NCBI RefSeq assembly: GCF_900107795.1 | Contig: NZ_FNRL01000039.1 | Span: 792-45,849, forward strand | Length of the DNA: 45,058 nt | Direction: 5' to 3' | DNA from: Chitinophaga terrae (ex Kim and Jung 2007) | Lineage (GTDB): Bacteria; Bacteroidota; Bacteroidia; Chitinophagales; Chitinophagaceae | Part shown: piece after piece, positions 8,179 through 17,510 of the stretch | How positions within the stretch are numbered: position 1 is the stretch's first letter | How the letters are laid out: each line of letters begins with the position of its first letter | Program-made: the position numbers and the translations under genes | The notes under the pieces: generated by a model | The model's database searches: none | Told to the model about the DNA's origin: nothing | The model's input: only the letters and a program-made list of their open reading frames with translations

Positions 8179-8757
8179 TTACCTGCGGTAGATATGCACT
8201 ATTGTTCCCCCTGGGAAAATCTTAACATCCACTAACTTCAGGTAAAGTGGTGTTGCAAGGCCGCTGAATATCGATTGTCCAGCTCCTAAAAGCACGGGAT
8301 GAACAACCAAATGAAATTCATCCACGAGTCCTGTGGCTACCAGGCTTTTCACAAATCCGGCGCCCCCGATCGCAACAATGGGTTTACCTTCCTCTTCTTT
8401 GAGCTCCCTGATCGCCTCTGCAAGATCGCCGTCAAAGATCCGTGCATCTGCCCAGGAAGCTGCGGCGGCTGAGGGTTCGGCCCCGGCATCAAATCCTTTG
8501 AACCCCTTCCTGGTAAAGACCGCCTTAGGAATCTCGTTCATTGGTGCGGCAAAGGCATCGGTAGAAACAACCCAATAAGGCGCCATCATCTCAAACGATT
8601 TCCTACCCATGATAGTCAGCCCGGCATCCCAGGATTGCTCCACTGCCCAGGCTTTGGACTCTTCATCCCCCGTTTTGAAGATCCAGTCGTTTTCCCCATT
8701 TGGGCCGGCCACAAACCCGTCGACCGACATTGACATCTTTATTTTCAACTTTCTCAT
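8179..8757 (-). CDS. Dihydrofolate reductase-fold (RibD C-terminal) family protein, second copy
   Basis: 192 residues from the ATG at 8757. The open frame continues upstream to 8934, but that part is the tail of a decayed GH3 gene, not family sequence. Motifs are 'MSMSVDGFVAGPNGENDW', 'LTIMGRKSFEMM', the glycine-rich 'PIVAIGGAGFVKSL' and 'LVDEFHLVVHPVLLGAGQSIF'. It would be a cytosolic NADPH-dependent reductase of unknown substrate. It is divergent in sequence from the first copy at 7574, so the two are not a recent tandem duplication. Confidence 0.88.
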   Translation of the reverse strand: MRKLKIKMSMSVDGFVAGPNGENDWIFKTGDEESKAWAVEQSWDAGLTIMGRKSFEMMAPYWVVSTDAFAAPMNEIPKAVFTRKGFKGFDAGAEPSAAAASWADARIFDGDLAEAIRELKEEEGKPIVAIGGAGFVKSLVATGLVDEFHLVVHPVLLGAGQSIFSGLATPLYLKLVDVKIFPGGTIVHIYRR

Positions 8758-8856
8758 AGAATAAAATCGTTTCCCAAATTTAGCCCTGAGTTTTTTGATG
8801 GGAAGGGGGATAAAGCGACAATCTAAGGGGGCATTGTATCTACCAGGTTTTTTATT

Positions 8857-9062
8857 TAACCAGAACTTTTTCTGATTTTGAAATATTGCGTGATGAATTT
8901 CCAAAGTGTAAAACAAAGTCTCCTGCTTCCACATTCCAGGACCTTTTGGTTTATCGTAAAAAGCCAGATCGGCGACGTTTATTTCCAGGTCACGGCAATC
9001 GCCTATTGCGAAACTGGTATAGGAAAGACCATATCCAAACGGAAATGAGGAACTATTTTTTT
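8857..9062 (-). pseudogene. Remnant of a GH3 beta-glucosidase C-terminus
   Basis: The minus strand translates to a piece with FPFGYGLSYTSF, the hallmark near the end of GH3 C-terminal domains. It runs directly into 'LEINVADLAFYD' and 'MWKQETLFYTLEI', which resemble the closing strands of the fibronectin-III-like tail of GH3 enzymes. The roughly 60-80 residues normally between these motifs are missing. A stop codon (TGA) lies just upstream in frame, and the catalytic domains are absent. It lies downstream of, and on the same strand as, the GH31-SusC-SusD operon, where a GH3 gene would be expected in a xyloglucan locus. The frame runs on into the neighbouring reductase ORF. Confidence 0.7.
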
Positions 9063-9162
9063 GGTATCAAACCAACGGTATGCTACCCAATAAACCTGCA
9101 CACCCCGGCAACACCCGCCTTACAATTTATCTCATTTCCTCAATTTTCATTTTTCATTAAGA

Positions 9163-9190
9163 GGTGATCCCGTTAGCCGGGAGAATCACC
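9163..9190. repeat. Short inverted repeat
   Basis: GGTGAT and ATCACC arms enclose an inner CCCG/CGGG pair. No T-run follows on either strand, so it is not an obvious terminator. It sits between the GH3 remnant and the SusD operon terminator. Confidence 0.4.
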
Positions 9191-9194
9191 AATT

Positions 9195-9271
9195 AAAAAA
9201 CCAGGAAAACCGGGCCCCCCAATCATTGCATTCATCTTTAAGCCTCATCTCCACATCCCCGGCCTTCCTGG
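9195..9271 (-). terminator. Probable terminator of the GH31-SusC-SusD operon, long loop
   Basis: On the minus strand a 14-bp stem (9258-9271 with 9201-9214, two G-U pairs) is followed directly by a run of six T. The loop between the arms is about 43 bases, unusual for an intrinsic terminator. It lies just after the SusD stop codon and before the GH3 remnant. Confidence 0.55.
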
Positions 9272-9300
9272 CACTATTATTAACAAGAATGATCAATAGA

Positions 9301-10893
9301 TCACCATCCCTGGTTTTGTTTTAACACGTTATTTGACAAAGTGATCTGTGAGTAAGGGATCTGAGCAAATCCTTTTGTTTCAATCACCTTCGATGCGAGA
9401 ATAGTTTTAGTAGTATTAACGCCCCCATTCTGAACGGTAGCAGATTCGGCAATGGCGTTAGCGGCAACGTTGATGCCCTGGCGAAGCAGATCCCAGTAAC
9501 GGATACCTTCTCCTGCAAACTCCAGTCTTCTCTCGTTCATAATATTTGCCTGGTTCACAGGAATTTGAACAAAGCTGTCGCCCAACGCTCTTTTACGAAC
9601 ATCGTCGAAATATTTCTGCGCATCCGGAGCGCCTAATTCGGCCGCCATCAACAATACATCAGCATACCGGATAGATACATAATCCTGGTACTGGCTGATC
9701 ATAAAGCTTGCGCCGCCCATTTTCTCTGCCAGGCTTCTTCCTGCTTCATCTGCCATCGGCGTGTATTTCTTAATGCAGTAACCGGTGTATTCGCGCTGGT
9801 CTTTTATATTCTGGAAGTCCAGCTTTTCATCTTTTATTGAAATGATAGAAGCGCTTCTGCGGCTATCGCCGGGCGAGAAAGCATTCCAGAGTCTTGGATT
9901 CACGGTTGCGCCTCCCCAGCCCATGCCGTAAGGATAAATGCTCTGGATACGGATACCAAACATCACCATCCAGGTGTTACCATCTACGTTTCCATTCCAG
10001 TTGCTGGTATATGTATACTTGATGGCAAATACCGTTTCTTTATTGTCTTCTCCTACGTAGTTGTTCAGGGAAGCGGCAGGCCATAAATTGGCGAATTTAT
10101 CTACAAGGCCAAAACCTCCGTTGTTAATAACATCCTGCACGTAAGCAAGCGCCTCGGCTTTTGTTACTTCTCCAACCAGGTCTCCTTTTCCATAGTAACC
10201 GGTGTAGAAGAGGAACACACGGCCAATCAGCGATTCGGCGGCCCATTTGGTCACTCGTCCCCTGGTTGAGGGGTCCTGGCTGCCATAGCTGGTTGCAGGC
10301 AGATTAGATGCGGCAAACTTCAGGTCGGTAGCAATCAGTTTATAAACATTATCAGCGCTTTCCTGCGGTACATTGTCGGTAGTTGGTTTAGTGATAAGCG
10401 GAATATTACCGAATAACCGAACCATATCGAAATAGCAAAATGCGCGTATATACCTTGCTTCTGCCTCGTAAGTATTGCGCAACGTGGTATTACCTTTCCA
10501 GTCGATACCATCGATATGCGAGAGCAACATATTAACACGGTAAATTGCTTTATAATAAAGACCCCATGTGTCGCCAAACATATCCTGGTCGGAAGGCGAA
10601 CGGAGTTTATCAAATTCGTCCATCATCTGGTAACCGAATCCATCGGCATTGCCGGTACCTCCGAATGCTTCGTCAGACATGATCGCTGAAGCAACGGGAA
10701 GAGCTACGCCGCCAGACCAAACCCGCTGCAAACCATCGTATATTCCTACCAGCGCTTTCCAGCCATCGTCAGGTGTTTTATAGAAATTCTGTTCAGTAGC
10801 CGAGGTCACATCTTCTGTGTCCAGGAAGCTCTTTTTACAGGCGCCTAATGACAACAATGCTGCAACCAGTATATAAATTTTCAAGTTTTTCAT
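9301..10893 (-). CDS. SusD/RagB family outer-membrane glycan-binding lipoprotein
   Basis: 530 residues with a lipoprotein signal peptide (Cys19 in LGACKKSF). The N-terminal TPR-like region shows 'YDGLQRVW', 'YKAIYRVNMLLSHI' and 'EARYIRAFCYFDMVRLFGNIPLI', all typical of SusD. The C-terminal part ends in the family signature 'NERRLEFAGEGIRYWDLLRQG' and 'FAQIPYSQITLSNNVLKQNQGW'. It would form the extracellular lid on its SusC partner and bind oligosaccharide. It starts 17 bases after susC and is the last intact gene of the operon. The glycan is inferred from neighbours (GH31, GH5), probably xyloglucan. Confidence 0.95.
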   Translation of the reverse strand: MKNLKIYILVAALLSLGACKKSFLDTEDVTSATEQNFYKTPDDGWKALVGIYDGLQRVWSGGVALPVASAIMSDEAFGGTGNADGFGYQMMDEFDKLRSPSDQDMFGDTWGLYYKAIYRVNMLLSHIDGIDWKGNTTLRNTYEAEARYIRAFCYFDMVRLFGNIPLITKPTTDNVPQESADNVYKLIATDLKFAASNLPATSYGSQDPSTRGRVTKWAAESLIGRVFLFYTGYYGKGDLVGEVTKAEALAYVQDVINNGGFGLVDKFANLWPAASLNNYVGEDNKETVFAIKYTYTSNWNGNVDGNTWMVMFGIRIQSIYPYGMGWGGATVNPRLWNAFSPGDSRRSASIISIKDEKLDFQNIKDQREYTGYCIKKYTPMADEAGRSLAEKMGGASFMISQYQDYVSIRYADVLLMAAELGAPDAQKYFDDVRKRALGDSFVQIPVNQANIMNERRLEFAGEGIRYWDLLRQGINVAANAIAESATVQNGGVNTTKTILASKVIETKGFAQIPYSQITLSNNVLKQNQGW

Positions 10894-10910
10894 CGTCAGA
10901 TCATTTTAAA

Positions 10911-13900
10911 TTAGAAACGAATGTTTGCGCCAACCATATAAGTTCTCGGACGTGGATAATAACCCAGGTCTACGCCGGATGAAAAGCCTTCGTTATACCC
11001 AACTTCAGGGTCCATACCTTTATACTTGGTAATGATGAAAGCATTTTGTACTGACGCATATACCCTCACCTTACCCAGGTAACTTTTCTTAGCCAGGCGG
11101 GAGAAATCGTATCCCAACGTAATGTTATTGATACGCAGGTATTTGCCGTCATAAACATAGAGGTCGGAGATCTGAGACCAGTTAACGCCATCTTCTGTTA
11201 CTCTCGGTATCCTGTTGGAAGTTCCGGGTCCATGCCAGCGATCCAGGATCTCTGCAGTATAGTTGCCGAAACCGCCCGGACTTCTGTATGATTGTATGAT
11301 CTGGTTGCCTGTTACGCCGGATGCCTGAACAAGGAAATCGAATCCTTTATAGCCCAGTGTAATGTTAAAACCGTAGGTGAAATGAGGGTTCGGATCACCG
11401 ATCTTTGTTTTATCGTTAGCGTCAATAACTCCGTTTCCATCTAAATCAACATACCGGACATCTCCCGGTTTTGCATCAGGTTGGATAGGTTTGCCATCCG
11501 GACCTTTATAAGCCAGTACTTCGTCTGTGCTCTGGAAAATGCCTGCTGTCTTATATCCCCAGAAATAACCAACCGGTTCCCCGTTAGCTGCGCGGTAAAA
11601 TTCACCGGCGTTGGCATACAATACATTGGTATTACCATGAAGCACATGGTCATTGGTTGGTATATTTCCTATCCTGTTCTTGTTATAAGCCCCGTTCACG
11701 CCAATGGAATAGCTGAAGTCTTTACCAATGCTGTTGCTGTAGTTCAGCGCCAGCTCCACACCTGAATTTTTCACGTCTCCCCCGTTGATGAGCGGCGCAT
11801 CAGCTCCGGCTGTTGCCAGGATCGGTACAGTGATCAACCAGTCTTTTGTTTTCTTGACATAATAATCGAAGGTTACATTCAACCGGTCGAACAAGGTAGC
11901 GTCGAAACCGATATTTGTCTGCTCTGAAGTTTCCCATTTTACATTCGGGTTAGCAATACGGCTTGGGTAAGCGCCCTGGGTATTTACCCCTTCAACCGGT
12001 CCGAATATATAATAGGTATTGCTGAAAGTAATCGGAGATAAGAACTGGTAAGCGGTCACATTCTGGTTACCTACCTGTCCCCAGCTTCCGCGGATCTTCA
12101 GGAAATTCAGCCAGTCAACACCCTGCATAAAATCTTCCATTGTAGTTACCCAACCGGCAGATACGGATGGGAAATAACCCCAGCGGTTACCCGGTGCAAA
12201 CCTGGAAGAACCATCGGCGCGGAAAGTAAGGTTCAATAAGTATTTTTCGCGGAAATCGTATTGGAGACGCCCGAACACCGACATCAGGGCGCTTTCGGTA
12301 GGCCCTCCGCCAACGCTCATATAAGGCGCGCCCCTGTTTACGTTCTGGGCAACAGACAAATAAGCGTGCCGCATATCGGCTACCCGCAGATCAAAGTTGC
12401 TGCCGTTCATGGCAACAGTCTGCGTTTTCAATGAAGAGCTACCAACCATTGCACTGAAGTGATGGTCTGTATGCACGTTGAAATCGTAGCTGAGCAAGTT
12501 ATCGAACTGGATAGTTCTGCCGCTACCCATTGACTGCGATACTTTGGCTGTATCGTTGAATGAATAGATAGAAAGATGGTATACCGGGGTATAGCCATGG
12601 CTTTGATTAGCGTAATAATTCAGGCCTAAGCTGGAGCGGAATTTCAATCCTTTAATTGGCTCTACCTGCAGATACACGTCACCAAATAAACCCTGGTTGC
12701 TATTGCGGTTGCGGGTAGTATAATCCATTACGGCATAAGGGTTGGCCTCACCATTGTTCCAGGACTGATCAGGCTTCCCGGGATACCAGCCTTTCCTGTC
12801 GCTTGGGTAATAGTTGCCGTCTGCATCATACATCGGCAGGAATGGGCTGACAGTGAAAGCACTGCGTAAAGTGTTGTTATATTGGCCATCTACGAGGATC
12901 CCATGGTTGTTTTGATAGTTGAAAGTAAGGTGTTCGCCTATCTTAACAATGTTCTGGTATAAGTTGTGTTCTGAGTTGATCCTGAAAGTATAGCGGTCGA
13001 AGTAAGAAATGCCGGAACCGCCTACGATACCTCCCTGGCTGGTATAGCCGAGGGATAAAGAGTAAATGGAACCTGCGTTACCTCCCTGTACTCCGAGTAC
13101 GTAGTTCTGGGTAGGAACGTTGCTTTTGAACATCTGGTCGAGCCAGTTGGTATTTACAGGCAGGTTATTCACTACGTCATCGCTGAAGTATGGCGCTTTG
13201 CCTGAATTTACCGCGGCTTCATTTATAATGGTAGCATATTCTTTTGCGTTCAGCAGCCTGGTTTTGCGGGGAACCTGCTGTAAACCGTAGTAAGCGTCCA
13301 GGGTTACCTGCGGTTTCTGGTTCACCTTTCCTGTTCTTGTAGTAACGAGGATAACGCCGTTTGCGGCCTGTGAACCATAGATAGCGGCGGAAGCAGCATC
13401 TTTCAGGATGTCCATGGATGCGATGTCGGCAGGGTTCAGGTAAGAAATATCGCTGGTCTGAACACCGTCTACAATATACAGCGGAGAGAAGTTGCCTACG
13501 GTACCTTTACCGCGGATCACTACGTTCATTCCAGCTCCTGGCTGGCCTGAGTAAGAAGTGATCTGAACGCCGGGCGCCTGACCTTGCAGGGCCTGCAGTG
13601 CAGTAGTGGTATTCTGTTTTTCGAGATCGGCGCCTTTAACCTGTACATTGGCCCCGGTAACGAGTTTCTTTTTCTGTACGCCATACCCGATCACTACCAC
13701 ATTTTCCAACTGGCTTTCTGCTTCCTGTAATTCGATTTTCATCTCGTTGGAAGTTATTTTTATCTCGCGGGAGACGAACCCAACTGAAGTGATCTGGAGT
13801 ATATCGCCAATAGCAGCGGTGATGGAGAACTTCCCTGCATCGTTTGCAATGGTAGACACGTGAGTGCCTTTCACAGTAACCGAAGCTGCCGGAACCGGCG

Positions 13901-14033
13901 CGGAAGTAAGTTGACTGGTAATTGTACCATTCACCTTACCTGTTTGGGCAAGGGCGGTTTGGCTAAGGGCAAAGACCCAAACAGTACCCCATAGCAGTAA
14001 GAGTCGCAAGCGAATAATGCTGGCTGATTTCAT
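10911..14033 (-). CDS. SusC/RagA family TonB-dependent glycan transporter
   Basis: 1040 residues. A signal peptide ends near 'ALAQ', then comes a carboxypeptidase-regulatory-like (DUF4480-type) domain at about 30-110. A TonB-box-like stretch with 'ENVVVIGYGVQKKK' follows. The plug domain at about 120-235 has 'VVIRGKGTVGNFSPLYIVDGV' and 'ASAAIYGSQAANGVILVTTRTG', and a 22-strand-type barrel runs to the final aromatic-rich strand. There is no N-terminal STN/FecR-binding domain, so it is not an ECF-coupled transducer. It sits in the outer membrane and imports oligosaccharide with TonB energy. It lies between GH31 (19-base gap) and SusD (17-base gap). Confidence 0.96.
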   Translation of the reverse strand: MKSASIIRLRLLLLWGTVWVFALSQTALAQTGKVNGTITSQLTSAPVPAASVTVKGTHVSTIANDAGKFSITAAIGDILQITSVGFVSREIKITSNEMKIELQEAESQLENVVVIGYGVQKKKLVTGANVQVKGADLEKQNTTTALQALQGQAPGVQITSYSGQPGAGMNVVIRGKGTVGNFSPLYIVDGVQTSDISYLNPADIASMDILKDAASAAIYGSQAANGVILVTTRTGKVNQKPQVTLDAYYGLQQVPRKTRLLNAKEYATIINEAAVNSGKAPYFSDDVVNNLPVNTNWLDQMFKSNVPTQNYVLGVQGGNAGSIYSLSLGYTSQGGIVGGSGISYFDRYTFRINSEHNLYQNIVKIGEHLTFNYQNNHGILVDGQYNNTLRSAFTVSPFLPMYDADGNYYPSDRKGWYPGKPDQSWNNGEANPYAVMDYTTRNRNSNQGLFGDVYLQVEPIKGLKFRSSLGLNYYANQSHGYTPVYHLSIYSFNDTAKVSQSMGSGRTIQFDNLLSYDFNVHTDHHFSAMVGSSSLKTQTVAMNGSNFDLRVADMRHAYLSVAQNVNRGAPYMSVGGGPTESALMSVFGRLQYDFREKYLLNLTFRADGSSRFAPGNRWGYFPSVSAGWVTTMEDFMQGVDWLNFLKIRGSWGQVGNQNVTAYQFLSPITFSNTYYIFGPVEGVNTQGAYPSRIANPNVKWETSEQTNIGFDATLFDRLNVTFDYYVKKTKDWLITVPILATAGADAPLINGGDVKNSGVELALNYSNSIGKDFSYSIGVNGAYNKNRIGNIPTNDHVLHGNTNVLYANAGEFYRAANGEPVGYFWGYKTAGIFQSTDEVLAYKGPDGKPIQPDAKPGDVRYVDLDGNGVIDANDKTKIGDPNPHFTYGFNITLGYKGFDFLVQASGVTGNQIIQSYRSPGGFGNYTAEILDRWHGPGTSNRIPRVTEDGVNWSQISDLYVYDGKYLRINNITLGYDFSRLAKKSYLGKVRVYASVQNAFIITKYKGMDPEVGYNEGFSSGVDLGYYPRPRTYMVGANIRF

Positions 14034-14052
14034 ACGCGTGAATTTAAATTGG

Positions 14053-16908
14053 CTACTTTTTTATTGTTAATTGTTTTCCTTCATAAACCACTTCTCTGTC
14101 GCATGCTGCATCAAAATCGAGTTGCCGGTTTTTGCCGGGTGTTATGATATTGATCCGGAAAGTTCTTTTTTGCAACATGCCGTTGAATGAACCTTTTCGT
14201 TCGCCTATCGTAACTGTTGCCGTTGCTTCATTATATTTTACAGGGATAACGGAGAACGCGCCTTTCTCGTAATTGTAGTTGGCGCCTTCATCTTCATACA
14301 GGTTAAAGGAAGCATCCGCGCCTGTATAAATATTCAGGGTTATGGTATCCGGACGTTTTTCTGTGGTGTACTGCAATTCTGGTCCGAACGGCAGTATAGA
14401 ACCGGCTTTTACAAACAAGGGCATTCTTTCATAAGGAGCTGCTGCGGCGATCTTCTGGCCGCCGGCATACCACTTGCCTGAATACAGGTCATACCATCCT
14501 GCGCTTTCAGGCAGGTACAAGCCACGTTGGGTTTGTTTGTATTCATACACCGGGTTAACCAGGAGGGCCGGGCCAAACATATACTGGTCTGCAATGTTCA
14601 GTACCGCAGTATCTTTTGGAAAGTCCATAGCCAGCCCGCGCATTATCGTATAGTCGTTATGGTAAGCCCATCCGGCCAGCGAATAGATGTAAGGAAGCAG
14701 GCGATAACGCAGTTTATCGTAATAGAGGAAGCTCTTGTAAGCCGGATGCTCTTCCGGCGCAGTATTAAATACCTCGCGGTACGGGAATTGACCGTGCGAG
14801 CGGAATAAAGGAACAAACGCCCCGAACTGCGACCAGCGGGTCATTAATTCTCTCCATTCTTCCAGGCTCTCTGCATCCGGAGTTTCGAATTTCCGTGGTA
14901 CTACAAAGCCGCCGATATCCATGGTCCAGTATGGGAGCCCGGACATAGAGAAATTCACCCCGGCTGTTATCTGCGCTTTCATATCTGCCCAGGTAGAACC
15001 AATATCGCCGCTCCATATTGCTGCCGCATAACGTTGGGAGCCGGCAAAACCGGAACGCGTCAACAGGAAAACCCTTTTATCAGGATCTGTAGAGCGCTGT
15101 CCTTCGTAAATGCCTTTGGCATTTTGCAGCGGATAGGCATTCAGGTATTCTGCCGCGCTACCCAAAGCAGTAGGCGTCATTTGCAGTTTTCTCCTGGCAG
15201 GACTTACGTTGGAAAGGATGTCTGGCTCGCTGGCATCCATCCACCACGCGTCAATTCCTTTGCTGTAGATCTTATTATTGATGAGGTTCCAGAAGCCTTT
15301 GCGGGCGGCTTTATTGAAAGCGTCATAAAAAGTGGAAACATATCCCTGCCCTATCCAGTCTTTTTGCCTGTCGGCAATATTTCTTTTATAGAGCCAGCCG
15401 TTTTTCTCAAATTCATTATAGGCAGGTATGCCGTCGTAGAACTTCGGCCATACGGATATCATGATCTTCGTGTTGTAAGTGTTATGCAACGCGGCGATCA
15501 TACTGTCGGGAGATGGGAAACGTTTTTCGTCAAATTCCTGGCTGCCCCATTCCGCTTCTCTCCAGTAACTCCAGTCGAGCACGATATTATCAATAGGTAT
15601 CTGTCTTTTACGGAATTCTTTCACAGTAGAGAGGATCTCGTCCTGTGTTTTGTACCTCTCCCGGCTTTGCCAGAAGCCCAGGGCCCATTTAGGCACTATT
15701 GGCGCTTTGCCGGTCAGCGCCCGGTAGCCGGAGATCACTTCATCCATGTTGTTGCCATACACGAAATAATAGTCGACCTGTTTGCCCGCTTCGGAAGAGA
15801 AACTGAAACTATTTTGCTGTTCAGGGCTCAAAGGCTCCTGCCATTTCAGGGAAATGTAGGATTCGCCCGCTTCAGGGATCCATTCAATTTTTACCGGTAC
15901 TTTCTTACCTTTTTCAAAGTCGTAGGATACCAATGCAGAGGCAGGGTTCCAGGCTTTTCTCCAGCGGTCGAGCACCAATTGGCCGTTCAACCATACCTTC
16001 AGCGATCCGCCGTAGGTGAACCGGAACTGGTGGAGGCCCGACAGGTGACTGGACAGGCTACCCTCCCAGGTCACTTTGCCGGAGGCCGGCGTAAACTCTT
16101 CGGGTAACTGGATCTTTGAGTCGCCCAGGAACTCCATATTTATATTAGTCTCCGCTCTCTGAACAGCGATTTCCCCTGGCTTACGGATATCGTTGGTATA
16201 TGTGGCGGTAAGCCATCCGGCTTCATCTTTCTTTGAAAAAAGCTGTAATGAAGAAAGCGGGTGAAGCGGCCTTACATCGCCGGCCCTGGTGAGGGAGTAG
16301 TTATCCCAGAGGATACCATAGTTTTTATTGGAGATGAGGAAAGGAATGGCTACTTCCGTGTTATTCTGGAAGAAGGTAACCTGCTGGCCGCGGTAGTTCA
16401 TAACGCCGTCCTGGTGTTGGCCCAGGCCATACCAGGCATCCCCATCGGTCGACTCGAAGGTCTGTGTTATTGTATAATATCGCTGTCCATCGAATACGGC
16501 GGGTTGAAAACTTCTGCCCAATACCTGTTTCTCGGCCAGTATTTTTTTCCCGGAAAGGTCTGTAAAGGTAACAGCGCCGGTTTGATGGTTTACGGTAGCG
16601 ATCAACTTGCCGGTTTTGAGGGTCAGGCGATCTTTGGAAGGAACGACATCCCAGGTGAGGCCCGGCTTTTTCTGGTAAATGGTGACGAGGCTGTTTCCAG
16701 GCGTTAATATTTTACCCGGGGCTGCAATCACTCTTATAATATTATCTGCTATTACTTCCAGTTTAACGGTGTTGGGTGAACCAGTGAACAGGGAGTCGGT
16801 ATATACCAGTACTCCGTCAGGCAGTTTAACATAAGCAGGAGGCTCAGCCAATAAGTCATTCTTGAACAAAAAAGTCAGCACGCAAAAAAATAGCAATCGT
16901 AATTTCAT
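14053..16908 (-). CDS. GH31 family glycosidase with PA14 insert, probable alpha-xylosidase
   Basis: 951 residues with a signal peptide (LLAEPP). The N-terminal beta-sandwich spans about 25-260. A PA14 domain is inserted at about 265-360 ('FRFTYGGSLKVWLNGQLVLD'). The TIM barrel spans about 400-720, with nucleophile D558 in WWMDASEP and acid/base D635 in IWSGDIGSTW. C-terminal beta domains follow, including a DUF5110-type end. A PA14 insertion is known in the xyloglucan alpha-xylosidases of GH31, such as Cellvibrio Xyl31A, which remove xylose from the non-reducing end of xyloglucan oligosaccharides. It is the first gene of the operon, and a GH5 enzyme is encoded divergently. Alpha-glucosidase activity is the main alternative. 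Confidence 0.9.
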   Translation of the reverse strand: MKLRLLFFCVLTFLFKNDLLAEPPAYVKLPDGVLVYTDSLFTGSPNTVKLEVIADNIIRVIAAPGKILTPGNSLVTIYQKKPGLTWDVVPSKDRLTLKTGKLIATVNHQTGAVTFTDLSGKKILAEKQVLGRSFQPAVFDGQRYYTITQTFESTDGDAWYGLGQHQDGVMNYRGQQVTFFQNNTEVAIPFLISNKNYGILWDNYSLTRAGDVRPLHPLSSLQLFSKKDEAGWLTATYTNDIRKPGEIAVQRAETNINMEFLGDSKIQLPEEFTPASGKVTWEGSLSSHLSGLHQFRFTYGGSLKVWLNGQLVLDRWRKAWNPASALVSYDFEKGKKVPVKIEWIPEAGESYISLKWQEPLSPEQQNSFSFSSEAGKQVDYYFVYGNNMDEVISGYRALTGKAPIVPKWALGFWQSRERYKTQDEILSTVKEFRKRQIPIDNIVLDWSYWREAEWGSQEFDEKRFPSPDSMIAALHNTYNTKIMISVWPKFYDGIPAYNEFEKNGWLYKRNIADRQKDWIGQGYVSTFYDAFNKAARKGFWNLINNKIYSKGIDAWWMDASEPDILSNVSPARRKLQMTPTALGSAAEYLNAYPLQNAKGIYEGQRSTDPDKRVFLLTRSGFAGSQRYAAAIWSGDIGSTWADMKAQITAGVNFSMSGLPYWTMDIGGFVVPRKFETPDAESLEEWRELMTRWSQFGAFVPLFRSHGQFPYREVFNTAPEEHPAYKSFLYYDKLRYRLLPYIYSLAGWAYHNDYTIMRGLAMDFPKDTAVLNIADQYMFGPALLVNPVYEYKQTQRGLYLPESAGWYDLYSGKWYAGGQKIAAAAPYERMPLFVKAGSILPFGPELQYTTEKRPDTITLNIYTGADASFNLYEDEGANYNYEKGAFSVIPVKYNEATATVTIGERKGSFNGMLQKRTFRINIITPGKNRQLDFDAACDREVVYEGKQLTIKK

Positions 16909-17510
16909 ACTCGTGGATTAGAGGACTGTAAAACTATTGCTATGCTGTCAGAAGCCTGGGGCTCGAATGATTCAACAAAGGGGTTTCAATGTTACAAATC
17001 GCTGAACCTCGCTGGCAACGCTTGTTGGCGGCCCATTCCGGGCTCCCGTTCTTAGCGCTTGTTGCTGTTTTTCGCAGTGGATGGAAACATTTTATACCCC
17101 AATCAGATATATTCTATACCCTTTGTTGCGAACGGGGCTAAGTAACTTTAGTAAGTATTATTCCGCGTATTCAAATTGCCTCGTTATGAAAACACTTTTA
17201 CTCACACCGGTTTTCCGAACCGTTATGTCTTGTAACGCCTGTCTAAAAGATACCCTTATAATTAAGTGTAAAATCAACACTTAAAATAAGATATAATGAC
17301 CCCAAGGCCAGAGATAACCGGGTTTGTCTAAATAATAAATGTCTGTTGCTTATCAATTGGTTCAATAATGCCAGCGGTTATATCTTATGGGCATCCGTCT
17401 GCTCTCCTGTTCCCGATGATGTGTCGGCTGTTGCTGTGGTTATAAAAAACGAGCCATCACGTCCACGAATGAAATAAACAACACACTCCACTTCTCTAAA
17501 ACGTAAGCAA
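16909..17510. other. Divergent intergenic region between GH31 and GH5
   Basis: Holds the upstream regions of both glycan-degrading transcription units. No complete TTTG/TAnnTTTG promoter pair was recognised, and no regulator gene is present here or elsewhere in the locus. A minus-strand frame at 17378-17500 is open but mostly antisense to GH5, so I do not call it. Confidence 0.4.

Noticed and set aside
8758..8934. N-terminal extension of the second RibD-C reductase
   Set aside because: It belongs to the GH3 remnant frame; the reductase starts at 8757.
15034..16107. 357-residue plus-strand ORF
   Set aside because: It is wholly antisense to the GH31 gene, which has clear domains and catalytic residues; no family features are seen.
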